A stretch of 39,198 nucleotides of DNA from Bacteroidota bacterium (GTDB lineage: Bacteria; Bacteroidota; Bacteroidia; Bacteroidales; F082), in NCBI GenBank assembly GCA_024279935.1, contig JAJRQZ010000144.1, positions 1-39,198 of the forward strand, read 5' to 3'. The notes under the pieces were generated by a model, which had not been told where the DNA came from, ran no database searches, and saw only the letters and a program-made list of their open reading frames with translations. A program made the position numbers and the translations under genes. Below, piece after piece: positions 9,218 to 17,641 of the stretch (positions are counted from its first letter, which is position 1; each line of letters starts with the position of its first letter).

Positions 9218-9250
9218 AAGTTTGAAATATCAAAATTTGAAATGTTATAA

Positions 9251-10186
9251 ATGGATTACAAAAATAAAATTCTAAAATTAAAAAAAGAGAAAAACGCCAT
9301 TATACTGTCTCATTATTATCAGGTTCCGGAAATTCAGGATATTGCTGATTATATAGGCGACAGTCTTGGCCTGGCACGAAAGGCCGCTGAGGCAAAAGTG
9401 GATTATATTGTTTTTGCCGGCGTTCATTTCATGGCAGAAACGGCAAAAATGCTAAATCCCGACATTCCTGTCTTATTGCCTGACCTGGAGGCCGGCTGTT
9501 CGTTAGCAGATTCTTGTCCCCTGGATAAATTCAAGGAATTCAAGAAACGATACCCCGATCATTTAGTTATTTCATATATAAACACCTCTGCTGCGATTAA
9601 AACCGAGACAGATATTGTTTGTACTTCGGGCAATGCTGTTCAAATAGTGGAATCGTTGCCTGAGGGGCAAAAAATAATTTTTGCCCCTGATAAAAATTTA
9701 GGTTCTTATATCAACAATATCACAGGTCGCGATATGGTTCTCTGGGACGGAAGTTGCGAAGTGCACGATATGCTCTCGACGGAGGCAATTTTCAAAATGA
9801 AGGAAGAAAACCCCTATGCCAAACTTGTTGCGCATCCCGAGTGCAACGCCCCTGTGCTTGAGCTTGCCGATTTTGTGGGATCCACGACGGCCATGCTAAA
9901 ATTCACGCAGAGCGATAGTTCGCAGAAATTCATTGTGGCCACGGAAAGCGGGATATTGCATCAAATGCAAAAAAACTCTCCCGGCAAGGAGTTTTTAATA
10001 GTGCCTTCGGATGAAACCTGTTCTTGCAACGATTGTCCGTATATGAAACTAAATACGATGGAAAAATTATATTCGGCTTTGCTGAACGAAAAACCTTCCA
10101 TATCTTTAGACGCTGAAATAATTGAAAAGGCCGTGAAACCTATACAGAGGATGTTGGATATTTCAAAAAAATCGAATTTGATATAA
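9251..10186 (+). CDS. nadA: quinolinate synthase A
   Basis: 311 residues, the length of the shorter NadA type. It condenses iminoaspartate with dihydroxyacetone phosphate to quinolinate in de novo NAD synthesis and needs a [4Fe-4S] cluster. Likely ligands are C83 (EAGCSLADS), C169 (DGSCEVH) and C262 (CNDCPYM). Substrate-binding motifs HYYQ (21-24), GDSLGLAR, HFMAETAK and AHPEC are present. nadB and nadC are not in the window. It has its own promoter and is followed closely by an unrelated lipoprotein gene. Confidence 0.95.
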   Translation: MDYKNKILKLKKEKNAIILSHYYQVPEIQDIADYIGDSLGLARKAAEAKVDYIVFAGVHFMAETAKMLNPDIPVLLPDLEAGCSLADSCPLDKFKEFKKRYPDHLVISYINTSAAIKTETDIVCTSGNAVQIVESLPEGQKIIFAPDKNLGSYINNITGRDMVLWDGSCEVHDMLSTEAIFKMKEENPYAKLVAHPECNAPVLELADFVGSTTAMLKFTQSDSSQKFIVATESGILHQMQKNSPGKEFLIVPSDETCSCNDCPYMKLNTMEKLYSALLNEKPSISLDAEIIEKAVKPIQRMLDISKKSNLI

Positions 10187-10195
10187 TTTAATACT

Positions 10196-10728
10196 ATGAA
10201 AAAAAATTATTGTTTCCGGTTTTCCTTATTGTCGTGCTTGTTTTTGGATCATGCAATTCAACTATTTATTTTACACAGGACATGCGAGATAACTTGAATG
10301 ATAGCAGGTTGAACGTTAAAGACGTTCAATTTTACAATAGTCGAAAACTTATATTAAAACGCAATTTGACTTATGATGAGACCAAAATTGCAAGGGGGGA
10401 GATAAAATTTGAGAACGGACAATATGTTGAAGAGATAATAATTCCCAAAAACACTCCGGGCGTTGCCGTTGACTATAGTGGGCGTCGTATCGACGTAGCT
10501 TTCGAAAATGGCTTCAACCGCGATTTGAAATTTATATTGAACGATGAGGATCTGTATCAGATCACCGCTCTTTCGTGGCAGGACGATTACGGCAAGGTTA
10601 AATACGATACGTTGATTTATTATATGGAACCCGGCAGCGACAAAGCCGTGCTAAAAGTTAAAAAAGACAATATTTACAATTTTCAAAAGAAAAAACGTAT
10701 TGTTAAAGGTAGAATTGTTGGTAAATAA
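10196..10728 (+). CDS. hypothetical lipoprotein (start displaced by a one-base A-run deletion)
   Basis: The frame from 10210 reads LFPVFLIVVLVFGSCNS, a lipoprotein signal peptide with lipobox FGSC, followed by ~150 residues with no recognised domain (beta-rich, Lys-rich C-terminus). The natural ATG at 10196-10198 is followed by eight A residues (10199-10206) and is out of frame; nine A would give MKKKLLFPVFLIV. So either the sequence has lost an A or translation begins at TTG 10210. It lies 9 bp after nadA and 10 bp before the repeat protein, probably one transcript. The product would sit in the periplasm or outer membrane. Confidence 0.6.
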
Positions 10729-10738
10729 AATCTATTAA

Positions 10739-12258
10739 GTGGAAAAACGGGAATTTCTTAAAATATTGTTTTTAGTTGCTTTTGCCATTCAAAGCATTTT
10801 GGTTTTTTCCCAGAAGGAAAGCAAAACAAAGTCAAATGCATATAATGTGTTCTACTATGAAAACGGAAATATTTCCAGCGAAGGAAGCATGCGCAACGGC
10901 AAACCTGACGGATACTGGAAAAATTATTATGAAAACGCCGTGTTGAAATCAGAGGGAAACAGAAAAGATTATATGCTCGACAGCATTTGGAAGTTTTATA
11001 GCTATGATGGACGATTAAACCTGGAAATAAGTTATAAGAACGGGAAAAAAATGGTTTTAGGACTACTTATCAGGAAAATGAAATTTTAAAGGATTATTTT
11101 GTCGATGACGTGAAGCAAAATTTTTCTATGGTCTTGTTTCCCGATGGGAAGATAAAGCTTAAAATACGCTTTATCGACGGATTGGAGGAAGGATTGGCCA
11201 GGGAATACGACACCAATGGAAACATCATTCAGTTAATAACTTATAAAAAAGGTTATATTGTTGGACGAGAGCGTATTAACAGATACGATGCTGATACTTT
11301 GCCGAACGGGAAATGGAAATGGTTTTATGAGGACGAAACAATATGGAAGGAAGGCAATTTCAAGCATGGCCTTAAAAACGGATATTTCAAGGAATACGAC
11401 AGAAACGGTGATTTGATTTCGGCCACCAAATTTGTAAATGGCGAGAAAATAGAGAAAGCCGAAGAACTTGCAAAACTTGATGTAAGAACTGATTATTATC
11501 CTTCGGGAAAGGTTAAGATTATTGCCACATACGACAAAAACGGAATTCCGGAAGGCGTGAGGCGCGAATATGACGAAAAGGGGAAAGTAGAGAAATCTTA
11601 TATTTTCCTTCACGGAAAAATTATAGGTGAGGGTGTTTTTACCGATGCCGGTTTGCGCGAGGGTTTTTGGAAAGAATATTATCCTGATGGCAAACTAAAG
11701 GCCAGCGGTAATTATAAGTCCTACAACAAAGTAGGAAACTGGAAATTCTATTATCCCAACGGACAACTGGAACAGCTTGGGAAATTTATCGATGGAAAAG
11801 CCGACAGCTCATGGGTTTGGTATTACCCTAGCGGCAAACTTCTGAGGGAAGAGAATTTTTTAAACGGGCTTTCCGATGGTGTTATGACGGAATATAACAT
11901 GGACGGAAGCATAATTATACAGGGCGATTATATTGAAGGCAAGGAAGAGGGTTTTTGGTTTTATGTTTATGGCGATACCAGGGAAGAAGGCGAATATGCC
12001 GAGGGGATGCGCAACGGTAAATGGAAATCGTTTTACGCTGACGGGAGCCTTATGTTCGAGGGTAAATTTGTTGACGACCTGCCAAACGGGGAGCATACAT
12101 GGTATTGGGACAACGGGAAAATAAAAGAACAAGGCAGATATTCCATGGGACGCAAAAACGGCGATTGGAAAAAATTCGATTATAATGGCGTATTGTTCAT
12201 AAGTATATCATACAGAGCAGGTAAAGAAGTTAAATATGATGGTATTGATGTGGATTAA
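10739..12258 (+). pseudogene. MORN/YwqK-like repeat protein, frameshifted at an A7 run
   Basis: The gene starts at GTG 10739 with a signal peptide (LFLVAFAIQSILVFSQ). It encodes about 15 repeats of ~20-23 residues of the form NGK.nG.wk.YY.nGkl..eg.y, which are MORN/YwqK-type (PF07661-like) beta-hairpin repeats, predicted to form an elongated periplasmic or surface protein. The first ~100 residues are in one frame. At seven A (11045-11051) the frame is lost; with one more A it continues NGFRTTYQENEILKDYF without a break into the second part, which runs to 12258. The product would be ~506 residues. Function is unknown; the name 'YwqK antitoxin' used for this family is not supported by context here. 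Confidence 0.72.
10739..12258 (+). repeat. tandem MORN-type protein repeats
   Basis: Imperfect repeats of about 60-70 bp are encoded through the gene, with recurring YYPSGK, YYPDGK, YYPNGQ and WKxFYADG motifs. The repetition is at protein level; the DNA units have diverged too far to be a simple satellite. Confidence 0.7.
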
Positions 12259-12362
12259 GCATTAATTACACAAATTCCAGAAATCTAATGTTAATCATCT
12301 AACAAAAATCATCTAAAAGATAAATAAATTTTTATATTCGCAGTTCAAAAAAATTTAACGCT

Positions 12363-12947
12363 ATGAAAAAAATATTATTTATTGTAATCGCACTTGCTTT
12401 TATCGCTGTTTCTTGTGAAAACGCAAAAAAAGAAGTTGAGGAAAATACTAAAACACAGCAAGTTGTATCAGAGGAGACCGTTGATGTAACTATGGCTGAC
12501 TTCGATTCGCTGGTTGAGGGCCTGGTTGGACGTAAAGTTAACATTTCGGGCCTGGTGGATCATGTTTGCTCGCATGGAGGACAGAAAATGTTTATTGTTG
12601 ATGCCAACTCCGACGCAAGAATAAAAGTAACACCAAACGAGGAACTTGCCGCATTTAATACAGAGCTTGTTGGCGAAACCGTAAAAATAACAGGTATTGT
12701 CGAGGAAATGCGTGTTGATGAAGACTATCTCAAAGAATGGGAAGCCGAAGTAAACCAAGGTATTACGGGCGAAGGAAACGGCAAGAAAGAAAGTGCCGAC
12801 CCAAAAGATCACGGTGGAAACGAAAAAGCAAGTTCCGAACTGGAACAAATAGAAAGAATGCGCTCGAAAATAGCAGATTCCGATAAAGGTTATTTGTCGT
12901 TTTACTCAATATCGGCCAACGAATACTCTATATTTAAAATAGACTAA
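12363..12947 (+). CDS. lipoprotein with predicted OB-fold domain
   Basis: 194 residues. Signal peptide with lipobox AVSC (C18), then a Glu/Lys/Thr-rich linker. Residues ~45-115 (GLVGRKVNISGLVDHVCSHGGQKMFIVDAN...VGETVKITGIVEEM) resemble a small OB-fold domain of the DUF4920 or nucleic-acid-binding-like type. A CSHGG motif at ~64-68 could bind metal or be redox-active, but this is a guess. A charged tail follows. It is 9 bp before the PepSY-type membrane gene, so the two are probably co-transcribed and act together in the periplasm or inner membrane. Confidence 0.6.
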   Translation: MKKILFIVIALAFIAVSCENAKKEVEENTKTQQVVSEETVDVTMADFDSLVEGLVGRKVNISGLVDHVCSHGGQKMFIVDANSDARIKVTPNEELAAFNTELVGETVKITGIVEEMRVDEDYLKEWEAEVNQGITGEGNGKKESADPKDHGGNEKASSELEQIERMRSKIADSDKGYLSFYSISANEYSIFKID

Positions 12948-12956
12948 ACAAGATTT

Positions 12957-13511
12957 ATGACATTTAAATGGAGAAAATGGAACAAGGTCGTCCATCGCGA
13001 TTTTGGGTACCTTTTCCTTGGCATGACGCTTATTTATGCCGTTTCGGGCATTGCCATAAACCATTTGGGCGATTGGAACCCGAACTATATTATTACTAAC
13101 GAGGAGTTTCAAATTAATCCTTTGGCGGAGAAACCCGACAGGGTCCGGGTGAAGGAAATCCTTGAGGGTATAAACGACGATTTGGATTATAAAAATCATT
13201 ATTTCCCGAATAGCAGTTATCTCAAGATTTTTGTGAAGGACGGAACGGTATTGGTAAATATGGAAACAGGCGAGGGTTTAATGGAGGTAAACAGCCGCCG
13301 CCCGCTTTTTAGGGAAGTAAATTATTTACATTACAACCCGATAAAATACTGGACTTATTTTTCCGATATTTTTGCCGGAGCCCTGATAATTCTTGCGCTG
13401 TCAGGAATATTGATACCGCGCGGAAAACAAGGAATCAGCGGGCGTGGGGCATGGATGAGCATAATTGGAATAGTTGTCCCCGTAATTTATTTATTTATAT
13501 ATTTTTACTGA
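12957..13511 (+). CDS. PepSY-associated transmembrane protein
   Basis: 184 residues. The N-terminal KWNKVVHRDFGYLFLGMTLIYAVSGIAIN is the typical first helix of PepSY_TM proteins, with its conserved histidine. A periplasmic domain (~45-125) has a PepSY-like LKIFVKDGTVLVNMETGEG stretch. Two more membrane helices lie at ~140-160 and ~168-184. Family members are linked to periplasmic redox, iron reduction or peptidase inhibition; the exact role is unknown. It is the middle gene of a three-gene membrane cluster: lipoprotein 9 bp before, 59-residue protein 1 bp after. Confidence 0.7.
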   Translation: MTFKWRKWNKVVHRDFGYLFLGMTLIYAVSGIAINHLGDWNPNYIITNEEFQINPLAEKPDRVRVKEILEGINDDLDYKNHYFPNSSYLKIFVKDGTVLVNMETGEGLMEVNSRRPLFREVNYLHYNPIKYWTYFSDIFAGALIILALSGILIPRGKQGISGRGAWMSIIGIVVPVIYLFIYFY

Positions 13512-13512
13512 T

Positions 13513-13692
13513 ATGAACGAATACATGATAATTGTTGTTTTTATTGTCTGGTATGTGCTGTCTCTCGCCGTATCGGAAAATATCGGCAAAAAAAGCAAGA
13601 TAGGAACAGAATGGTCTTTCTTCATAAGTTTTCTGCTTAGCCCCATTGTTGGATATCTTGTTTCGAGATTCAGTAAAAAAAGCGTATCATGA
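13513..13692 (+). CDS. small two-helix membrane protein (59 aa)
   Basis: This short ORF (MNEYMIIVVFIVWYVLSLAV...) starts 1 bp after the PepSY gene and ends TCATGA, overlapping the ATG of the FkbM gene by four bases (ATGA). Two hydrophobic helices (~4-20 and ~35-52) flank a GKKSKIG loop. The pattern 'IGKK.KIG..WSFF.S..LSPI.G' is common in small Bacteroidota membrane proteins of unknown function. Tight spacing on both sides supports real translation and coupling. Confidence 0.7.
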   Translation: MNEYMIIVVFIVWYVLSLAVSENIGKKSKIGTEWSFFISFLLSPIVGYLVSRFSKKSVS

Positions 13693-14426
13693 TAAAATCC
13701 TTCATAAGGAAAATTTTAACTGTTTGTAGAATAGATTTAACAAAAAATTTAAAATACGACAGGCTTACCATAAACATCATGAAGATAATCCTGGAAAAAG
13801 ATTCCAATTGTATTGATGTTGGTTGCCACAAAGGTGAAATGCTGGATTTGATGCTTAAATTTTCCCCCGACGGGGCGCATCATGGTTTTGAACCGATTCC
13901 AGTGCTTTTTGATAAGCTAAATGATAAATACTCTAAAAAAGCTAAAATCCTCCCGCAGGCCCTAAGCGACGAAAAAGGAAGCACTACTTTTAATTATGTA
14001 AAAAACGCACCTGCTTACAGCGGTATAAAAAAGCGTCATTACGACATTAAAAACCCTGATATTGAGCAAATTAATGTTGATTTGGATAAACTCGACAATT
14101 TGATAGATGAAGGTTTTAAGGTTGATTTGATTAAAATAGATGTCGAAGGTGCTGAGCTTGGGGTTTTAAAAGGAGCAAAAAACACTATAATAAAGAATAA
14201 ACCTTGTATTATTTTTGAGTTCGGACTTGGCGCCAGCGATTATTACGGCACTAAGCCCGAAGATATCTATAATTTGCTCGTTGACGAATGCGGCCTGGAA
14301 ATTTATAAGCTAAAAGCATGGATGAACAACAAAAAACCTATGTCGCTGGCGCAACTTGGCCGGGCTTATAATAAGGAAGGAGAATATTATTTTATTGCAT
14401 ATAACAAAAAACGTTCGGATTTATAA
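13689..14426 (+). CDS. FkbM-family SAM-dependent methyltransferase
   Basis: 245 residues. The SAM-binding motif I is CIDVGCHKGE at 41-50, motif II is around GFEPIPVLFDKL, and VDLIKIDVEGAE is the FkbM post-core motif. These enzymes usually O-methylate sugars or small metabolites in polysaccharide or secondary metabolism. Here there are no glycan genes nearby, so the substrate is unknown. Its start overlaps the stop of the 59-residue membrane protein. Its own stop codon (14424-14426) lies in the loop of the terminator hairpin. Confidence 0.8.
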   Translation: MIKSFIRKILTVCRIDLTKNLKYDRLTINIMKIILEKDSNCIDVGCHKGEMLDLMLKFSPDGAHHGFEPIPVLFDKLNDKYSKKAKILPQALSDEKGSTTFNYVKNAPAYSGIKKRHYDIKNPDIEQINVDLDKLDNLIDEGFKVDLIKIDVEGAELGVLKGAKNTIIKNKPCIIFEFGLGASDYYGTKPEDIYNLLVDECGLEIYKLKAWMNNKKPMSLAQLGRAYNKEGEYYFIAYNKKRSDL

Positions 14427-14439
14427 ACGAACGTTTTTT
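14406..14439 (+). terminator. bidirectional terminator between convergent fkbM and tpx
   Basis: AAAAAACGTTCG (14406-14417) pairs with CGAACGTTTTTT (14428-14439), a perfect 12-bp stem with A-run and T-run on opposite sides, so it can terminate both strands. The fkbM stop is inside the loop and tpx ends 12 bp beyond. Confidence 0.85.
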
Positions 14440-14451
14440 GTTTATCGGAAT

Positions 14452-14949
14452 TCATAAAGCAGCAATTGCCGCCTCATAATCCGGTTCATCGACAATTTCG
14501 CCTACTTGTTGGGTATATTTTACATGACCTTCTTCGTCAACAACGACAACGGCTCTCGACTCAAGTCCTGCCAAAGGGCCATCAACAATCTCAAGGCCGT
14601 AAGCCTTCCCGAATTCCCCATTGCGGAAATCAGAGAAATTATGTACGTTCGCCAAACCTTCGGCACCGCAGAAACGAGCCTGTGCGAACGGAAGGTCTTT
14701 TGAAATACAAAGTACAACGGTATTCTCCAAATTTGATGCTTCCCGGTTAAACCTCCGCACCGATGCCGCACATGTGCCGGTATCGAGGCTCGGGAATATA
14801 TTTAAGACAATTTTCTTGCCCTTGTAATCTTCTAGGCTGCCGACCGATAGGTCGTTCTTTACTAATTCGAAGCCGGGAGCCTTGCTTCCCACTTCAGGCA
14901 AGCTGCCTATGGTGTTAATGATGTCTCCTTTTAATGTTATTTGTGCCAT
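14452..14949 (-). CDS. tpx: thiol peroxidase (atypical 2-Cys peroxiredoxin)
   Basis: 165 residues, normal length. Peroxidatic cysteine C60 sits in SLDTGTCAASVR and resolving cysteine C94 in ARFCGAEG, the Tpx spacing. It reduces lipid and alkyl hydroperoxides with thioredoxin as donor. The family usually has DTPVC or DTGVC, so DTGTC is a minor variant. It is probably monocistronic: a TATTTTTG -7 element lies 29 bp upstream and a bidirectional terminator follows. Confidence 0.93.
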   Translation of the reverse strand: MAQITLKGDIINTIGSLPEVGSKAPGFELVKNDLSVGSLEDYKGKKIVLNIFPSLDTGTCAASVRRFNREASNLENTVVLCISKDLPFAQARFCGAEGLANVHNFSDFRNGEFGKAYGLEIVDGPLAGLESRAVVVVDEEGHVKYTQQVGEIVDEPDYEAAIAAL

Positions 14950-14977
14950 TATTTTCTGATGTTTAAAATTTAGGTGG

Positions 14978-14985
14978 CAAAAATA
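14978..14985 (-). promoter_or_regulatory. -7 element (TATTTTTG) upstream of tpx
   Basis: Exact TAnnTTTG match on the minus strand, 29 bp before the tpx ATG. No matching TTTG was found 19-21 bp upstream, so this is only half of the expected promoter. Confidence 0.35.
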
Positions 14986-15018
14986 ATCTAATTTAGAATG
15001 CTTCTTAATAAAACCAAG

Positions 15019-16155
15019 TTAAAAAACAAAAAAATCAGAGGCAATTCCGTCGGCGAACAATTTGGCTTGTTTGCTAAGCTTATAAACGCTTGCATTTTTG
15101 AGCAGTTTATTGTTAAAAATGTGCTTTGCTGCTTCTTTCTCAAAAAGCTTCACGAAACTATCGCCGAAAACATTCTTGATATGCAGGGTATCGCAGCCCC
15201 AGGATGTTCTTAAGGACGTCATTACATATTCGTTATATTGCTGCCGGATAGTAAGCGTTTCTTTTTCCTTGATAATATTTTCAGCAGTTTCCGATTCAAC
15301 GTACCTTTTCATGTTCGACACGTTCCATTGCCGTGTTCTTCCGTTAAAGCTATGTGCCGACGGCCCGAAGCCTGCATAATGACCCCCCAGCCAATAAATA
15401 CTGTTATGTTTCGAATAATAACCCTCTCGTGCGAAATTTGAGATTTCATAATGTGTGAATGCATGCTTGTCGGTTTCTTCCTGAAGGATATAGAAATGCC
15501 TTATGCTTTCTTCCTCAACGATATTTTCTAATTTTCTTTTGTTTATAAGTGTGTTCAGGGCAGTTTTCGGTTCAACTGTCAAAGAGTAGGACGAAAGGTG
15601 ATTAATGTTGAGATCAAAAAACGTTCTAAGGTTTTCCCTCCATTTCTTTTCAGTTAAACCCGGAATACCGTAAATTAAGTCAACGGTAATATTGTCGAAG
15701 CCGGCTTTTATGGCGTTTTCAATCGAATCGGTGGCCTGTTTTGAATTATGAACCCTGTTTAAATATAGTAAATCGTCATCGAAAAAACTCTGGACCCCAA
15801 TGCTCAGGCGGTTGATGGAAGTATGTTTTTTTAGATTATGGATTTTTTCTGTATTCAAGTCATCTGGATTTGCTTCGAGGGTTGTTTCTATTTCATCGCT
15901 TAAATAAAAAACATCGTCCAGCTGCTTTATTATTTTGTTCAATTCATCGATGTTCAACATCGAAGGTGTTCCGCCCCCAAAATAAACAGTGTTGATTATT
16001 TCCTTGCCCAGATAGTTTTTTCGTAGCTTTATTTCCTTTAAAAGTGCCTCAACAAACAATTCGCGGTAGTTATTCGACGCAAAGGAATAAAAATTGCAAT
16101 AATGGCATTTTTGTTTGCAATAAGGTATATGAACATAGATACCGGCCAAGGTCAA
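15019..16155 (-). CDS. hemW: HemW-type radical SAM heme chaperone
   Basis: 378 residues. The radical SAM cluster motif C13-x3-C17-x2-C20 (YCKQKCHYCNF) directly follows GIYVHIP, and GGGTPS is present; these and the RLSIGVQSF segment identify HemW rather than HemN. HemW binds heme and delivers it to respiratory proteins. The start is a TTG at 16155 that overlaps the TGA of the upstream gene (TTGA), so translation is probably coupled; a second TTG at 16149 would give the family's usual MAGIYVHIP. No upstream in-frame ATG exists because of a stop just before. Confidence 0.9.
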   Translation of the reverse strand: MTLAGIYVHIPYCKQKCHYCNFYSFASNNYRELFVEALLKEIKLRKNYLGKEIINTVYFGGGTPSMLNIDELNKIIKQLDDVFYLSDEIETTLEANPDDLNTEKIHNLKKHTSINRLSIGVQSFFDDDLLYLNRVHNSKQATDSIENAIKAGFDNITVDLIYGIPGLTEKKWRENLRTFFDLNINHLSSYSLTVEPKTALNTLINKRKLENIVEEESIRHFYILQEETDKHAFTHYEISNFAREGYYSKHNSIYWLGGHYAGFGPSAHSFNGRTRQWNVSNMKRYVESETAENIIKEKETLTIRQQYNEYVMTSLRTSWGCDTLHIKNVFGDSFVKLFEKEAAKHIFNNKLLKNASVYKLSKQAKLFADGIASDFFVF

Positions 16156-16787
16156 AAGTATTTATCGATCGATTCGTCAAAAGCAGGTTTTGGGTTCTCT
16201 GTATTATAATTTGTATGTCTTTGTTTTAAATTAGTTGTCAGTTCGCTACCGCTCAGGTAATTAACATAAAAATACACATCGTCGATGGTGTTCAGGACGC
16301 TTCCGTTTTTATCTTCCAGATTCAATAAGAACGAATTTCCTTTTTCAGGTTTATCACTTAAATATTTTCTTTTTAGCTGATTTACGATTTTTGATTTTTC
16401 GTTATTCGAAAGCATCCCGGAGGAAGAAACCTTGTTGCTTACGAAAAAGAAATCGTTATAGATAAAATGAAACTGGATTAAAAACCTGTAAAACTCGACA
16501 TCTTCTTTATAGAACAAAACCCTGTGCCCCTTGATTACCTCTGAATTGTCATGGATATAAACCGGGTTTTCCATGGCATCGACAATCATCTTTTCGCTTA
16601 AGTTGAGCAGCGGCAGGTTCTTGAACTTTATTTCATCCGTAACCTTATCTTCTATGGTATCGCCGCCTTTTTGGGGATTTAATATCTTTATCAGATCCTC
16701 GCTAGTGTGAATTAAACATTCCCTTATGTAATAAGTTGATTTTACGGTTGTTGGTTTATATTTCTTCGATTTGAAAAATGAGAACAT
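16152..16787 (-). CDS. hypothetical protein, paralog of the next upstream gene (211 aa)
   Basis: Not recognised. It has no signal peptide or membrane helix and is rich in Lys, Asn and aromatic residues, so probably cytoplasmic. It shares with its upstream neighbour the N-terminal pattern KS/T..TYYIRE.LIHT..DL, a central FYK.dVe.frFLiQFHF...DFfFV.N.V segment (~115-140), an L(K)R(K/I)x(K)KY(L/F) motif, and a C-terminus with SxIDxxF. These are tandem duplicates. Its stop overlaps the hemW start by four bases, which suggests co-expression with the heme chaperone; a functional link is only inference. Confidence 0.6.
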   Translation of the reverse strand: MFSFFKSKKYKPTTVKSTYYIRECLIHTSEDLIKILNPQKGGDTIEDKVTDEIKFKNLPLLNLSEKMIVDAMENPVYIHDNSEVIKGHRVLFYKEDVEFYRFLIQFHFIYNDFFFVSNKVSSSGMLSNNEKSKIVNQLKRKYLSDKPEKGNSFLLNLEDKNGSVLNTIDDVYFYVNYLSGSELTTNLKQRHTNYNTENPKPAFDESIDKYF

Positions 16788-16892
16788 AATTAAGTGTCAG
16801 ATTTGAATGATGTTTAAAAAATCAGTTATCCTAATGCAAATCTAAATAAAAATGACGAAAAATCGCCACAAAAGAGAGCAAAGACTGTTTTT

Positions 16893-17503
16893 TTAAAAGA
16901 ACTCATCAATTTTGGAATCCAAAGTTGGAGAGGGACGGTGGGCGTTAGTGTTTATAAGGCCTTTTAAGGCCGAGGAGTTGTAAATGTAGGAGATAGAAAA
17001 ATTAACCTCATCTTTCGAGAACAAAAAGTTACCGGTTTTATCGGTAATTTTAATGTTCAGGCCTTTATCGAAATCAAGTGCGATATCAGGAAAATATTTG
17101 TTTTGAATCCGTTTCAATATGTTCCTTTTGTCTTCAGGGACAAGAATATATGACGATTTCACCAAGTTGTTCACAAACAGGAAATCCTCCATGCAAAAAT
17201 GGAACTGCATCAGGAAATTGAACTTATCGACAGAATGTTTGTAAAAATAAATCTCGTAATTGCTTATTTGTTCGAGATTGTCGATAATCTTCACCGGATC
17301 CCCGATCGCCCCTATTAATGCTTTTTTGTTGATGTCGGCCAAAGCGAAATTATTGAACCTGATTAGTTCGTTGGTTTGGAATTCTTGCTTTGTCGCCGGG
17401 GAATAAATATCCCCCAAGTCCTTTAAGGTGTGCACAAGGTTTTCCCTATCAAAATATGAGGTAGCACGAGTAGATTTGGTTTTTTTTGTCCGAAGAGTCC
17501 CAT
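16893..17503 (-). CDS. hypothetical protein, tandem paralog; start in another frame due to A-run
   Basis: The clear homologous frame runs from a GTG at 17435 to 16893, but upstream it stays open as STRATSYFDRENLVHTLKDL, which aligns with the N-terminus of the neighbouring paralog. An ATG at 17501-17503 (MGLFGQKK) is joined to that frame only if the eight-A run (complement of 17480-17487) were nine A. So the true protein is probably ~203 residues starting at 17503. The core carries the same FLMQFHFCMEDFLFVNNLV motif as the paralog. No known domain was recognised. It is 105 bp upstream of its paralog on the same strand. Confidence 0.58.
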
Positions 17504-17641
17504 TATACTAGTTATTAAATGTTTAGCTGGTTATGCAATTTTGATAAACTTCACAAATGTAAAAAAAATCCAATAGGATAAAAAAATTTATTATTAATTA
17601 TCCATTAATAATGAAGGCATGCATTATTGATTAAAGATTAG

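Larger units (their letters stand above)
8685..9250. other. 566-bp AT-rich divergent intergenic region with repeated TTATCAACA
   Basis: There is no gene here; the region separates rpiB (minus) from nadA (plus) and is far richer in A+T than its surroundings. It holds the rpiB and nadA promoters. TTATCAACA occurs exactly three times (minus 8685-8693, plus 8880-8888, plus 8988-8996), with near copies at 8817-8825 and 9019-9027. This 9-mer differs by one base from the DnaA box TTATCCACA. No ORF, tRNA or terminator is visible. It could be a replication-origin-like or multi-operator region; neither is shown. Confidence 0.5.

Noticed and set aside
10739-12258. YwqK-like repeats as the antitoxin of a toxin-antitoxin pair
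   Set aside because: No small toxin gene is adjacent and the protein has a signal peptide, so the family name is misleading here.
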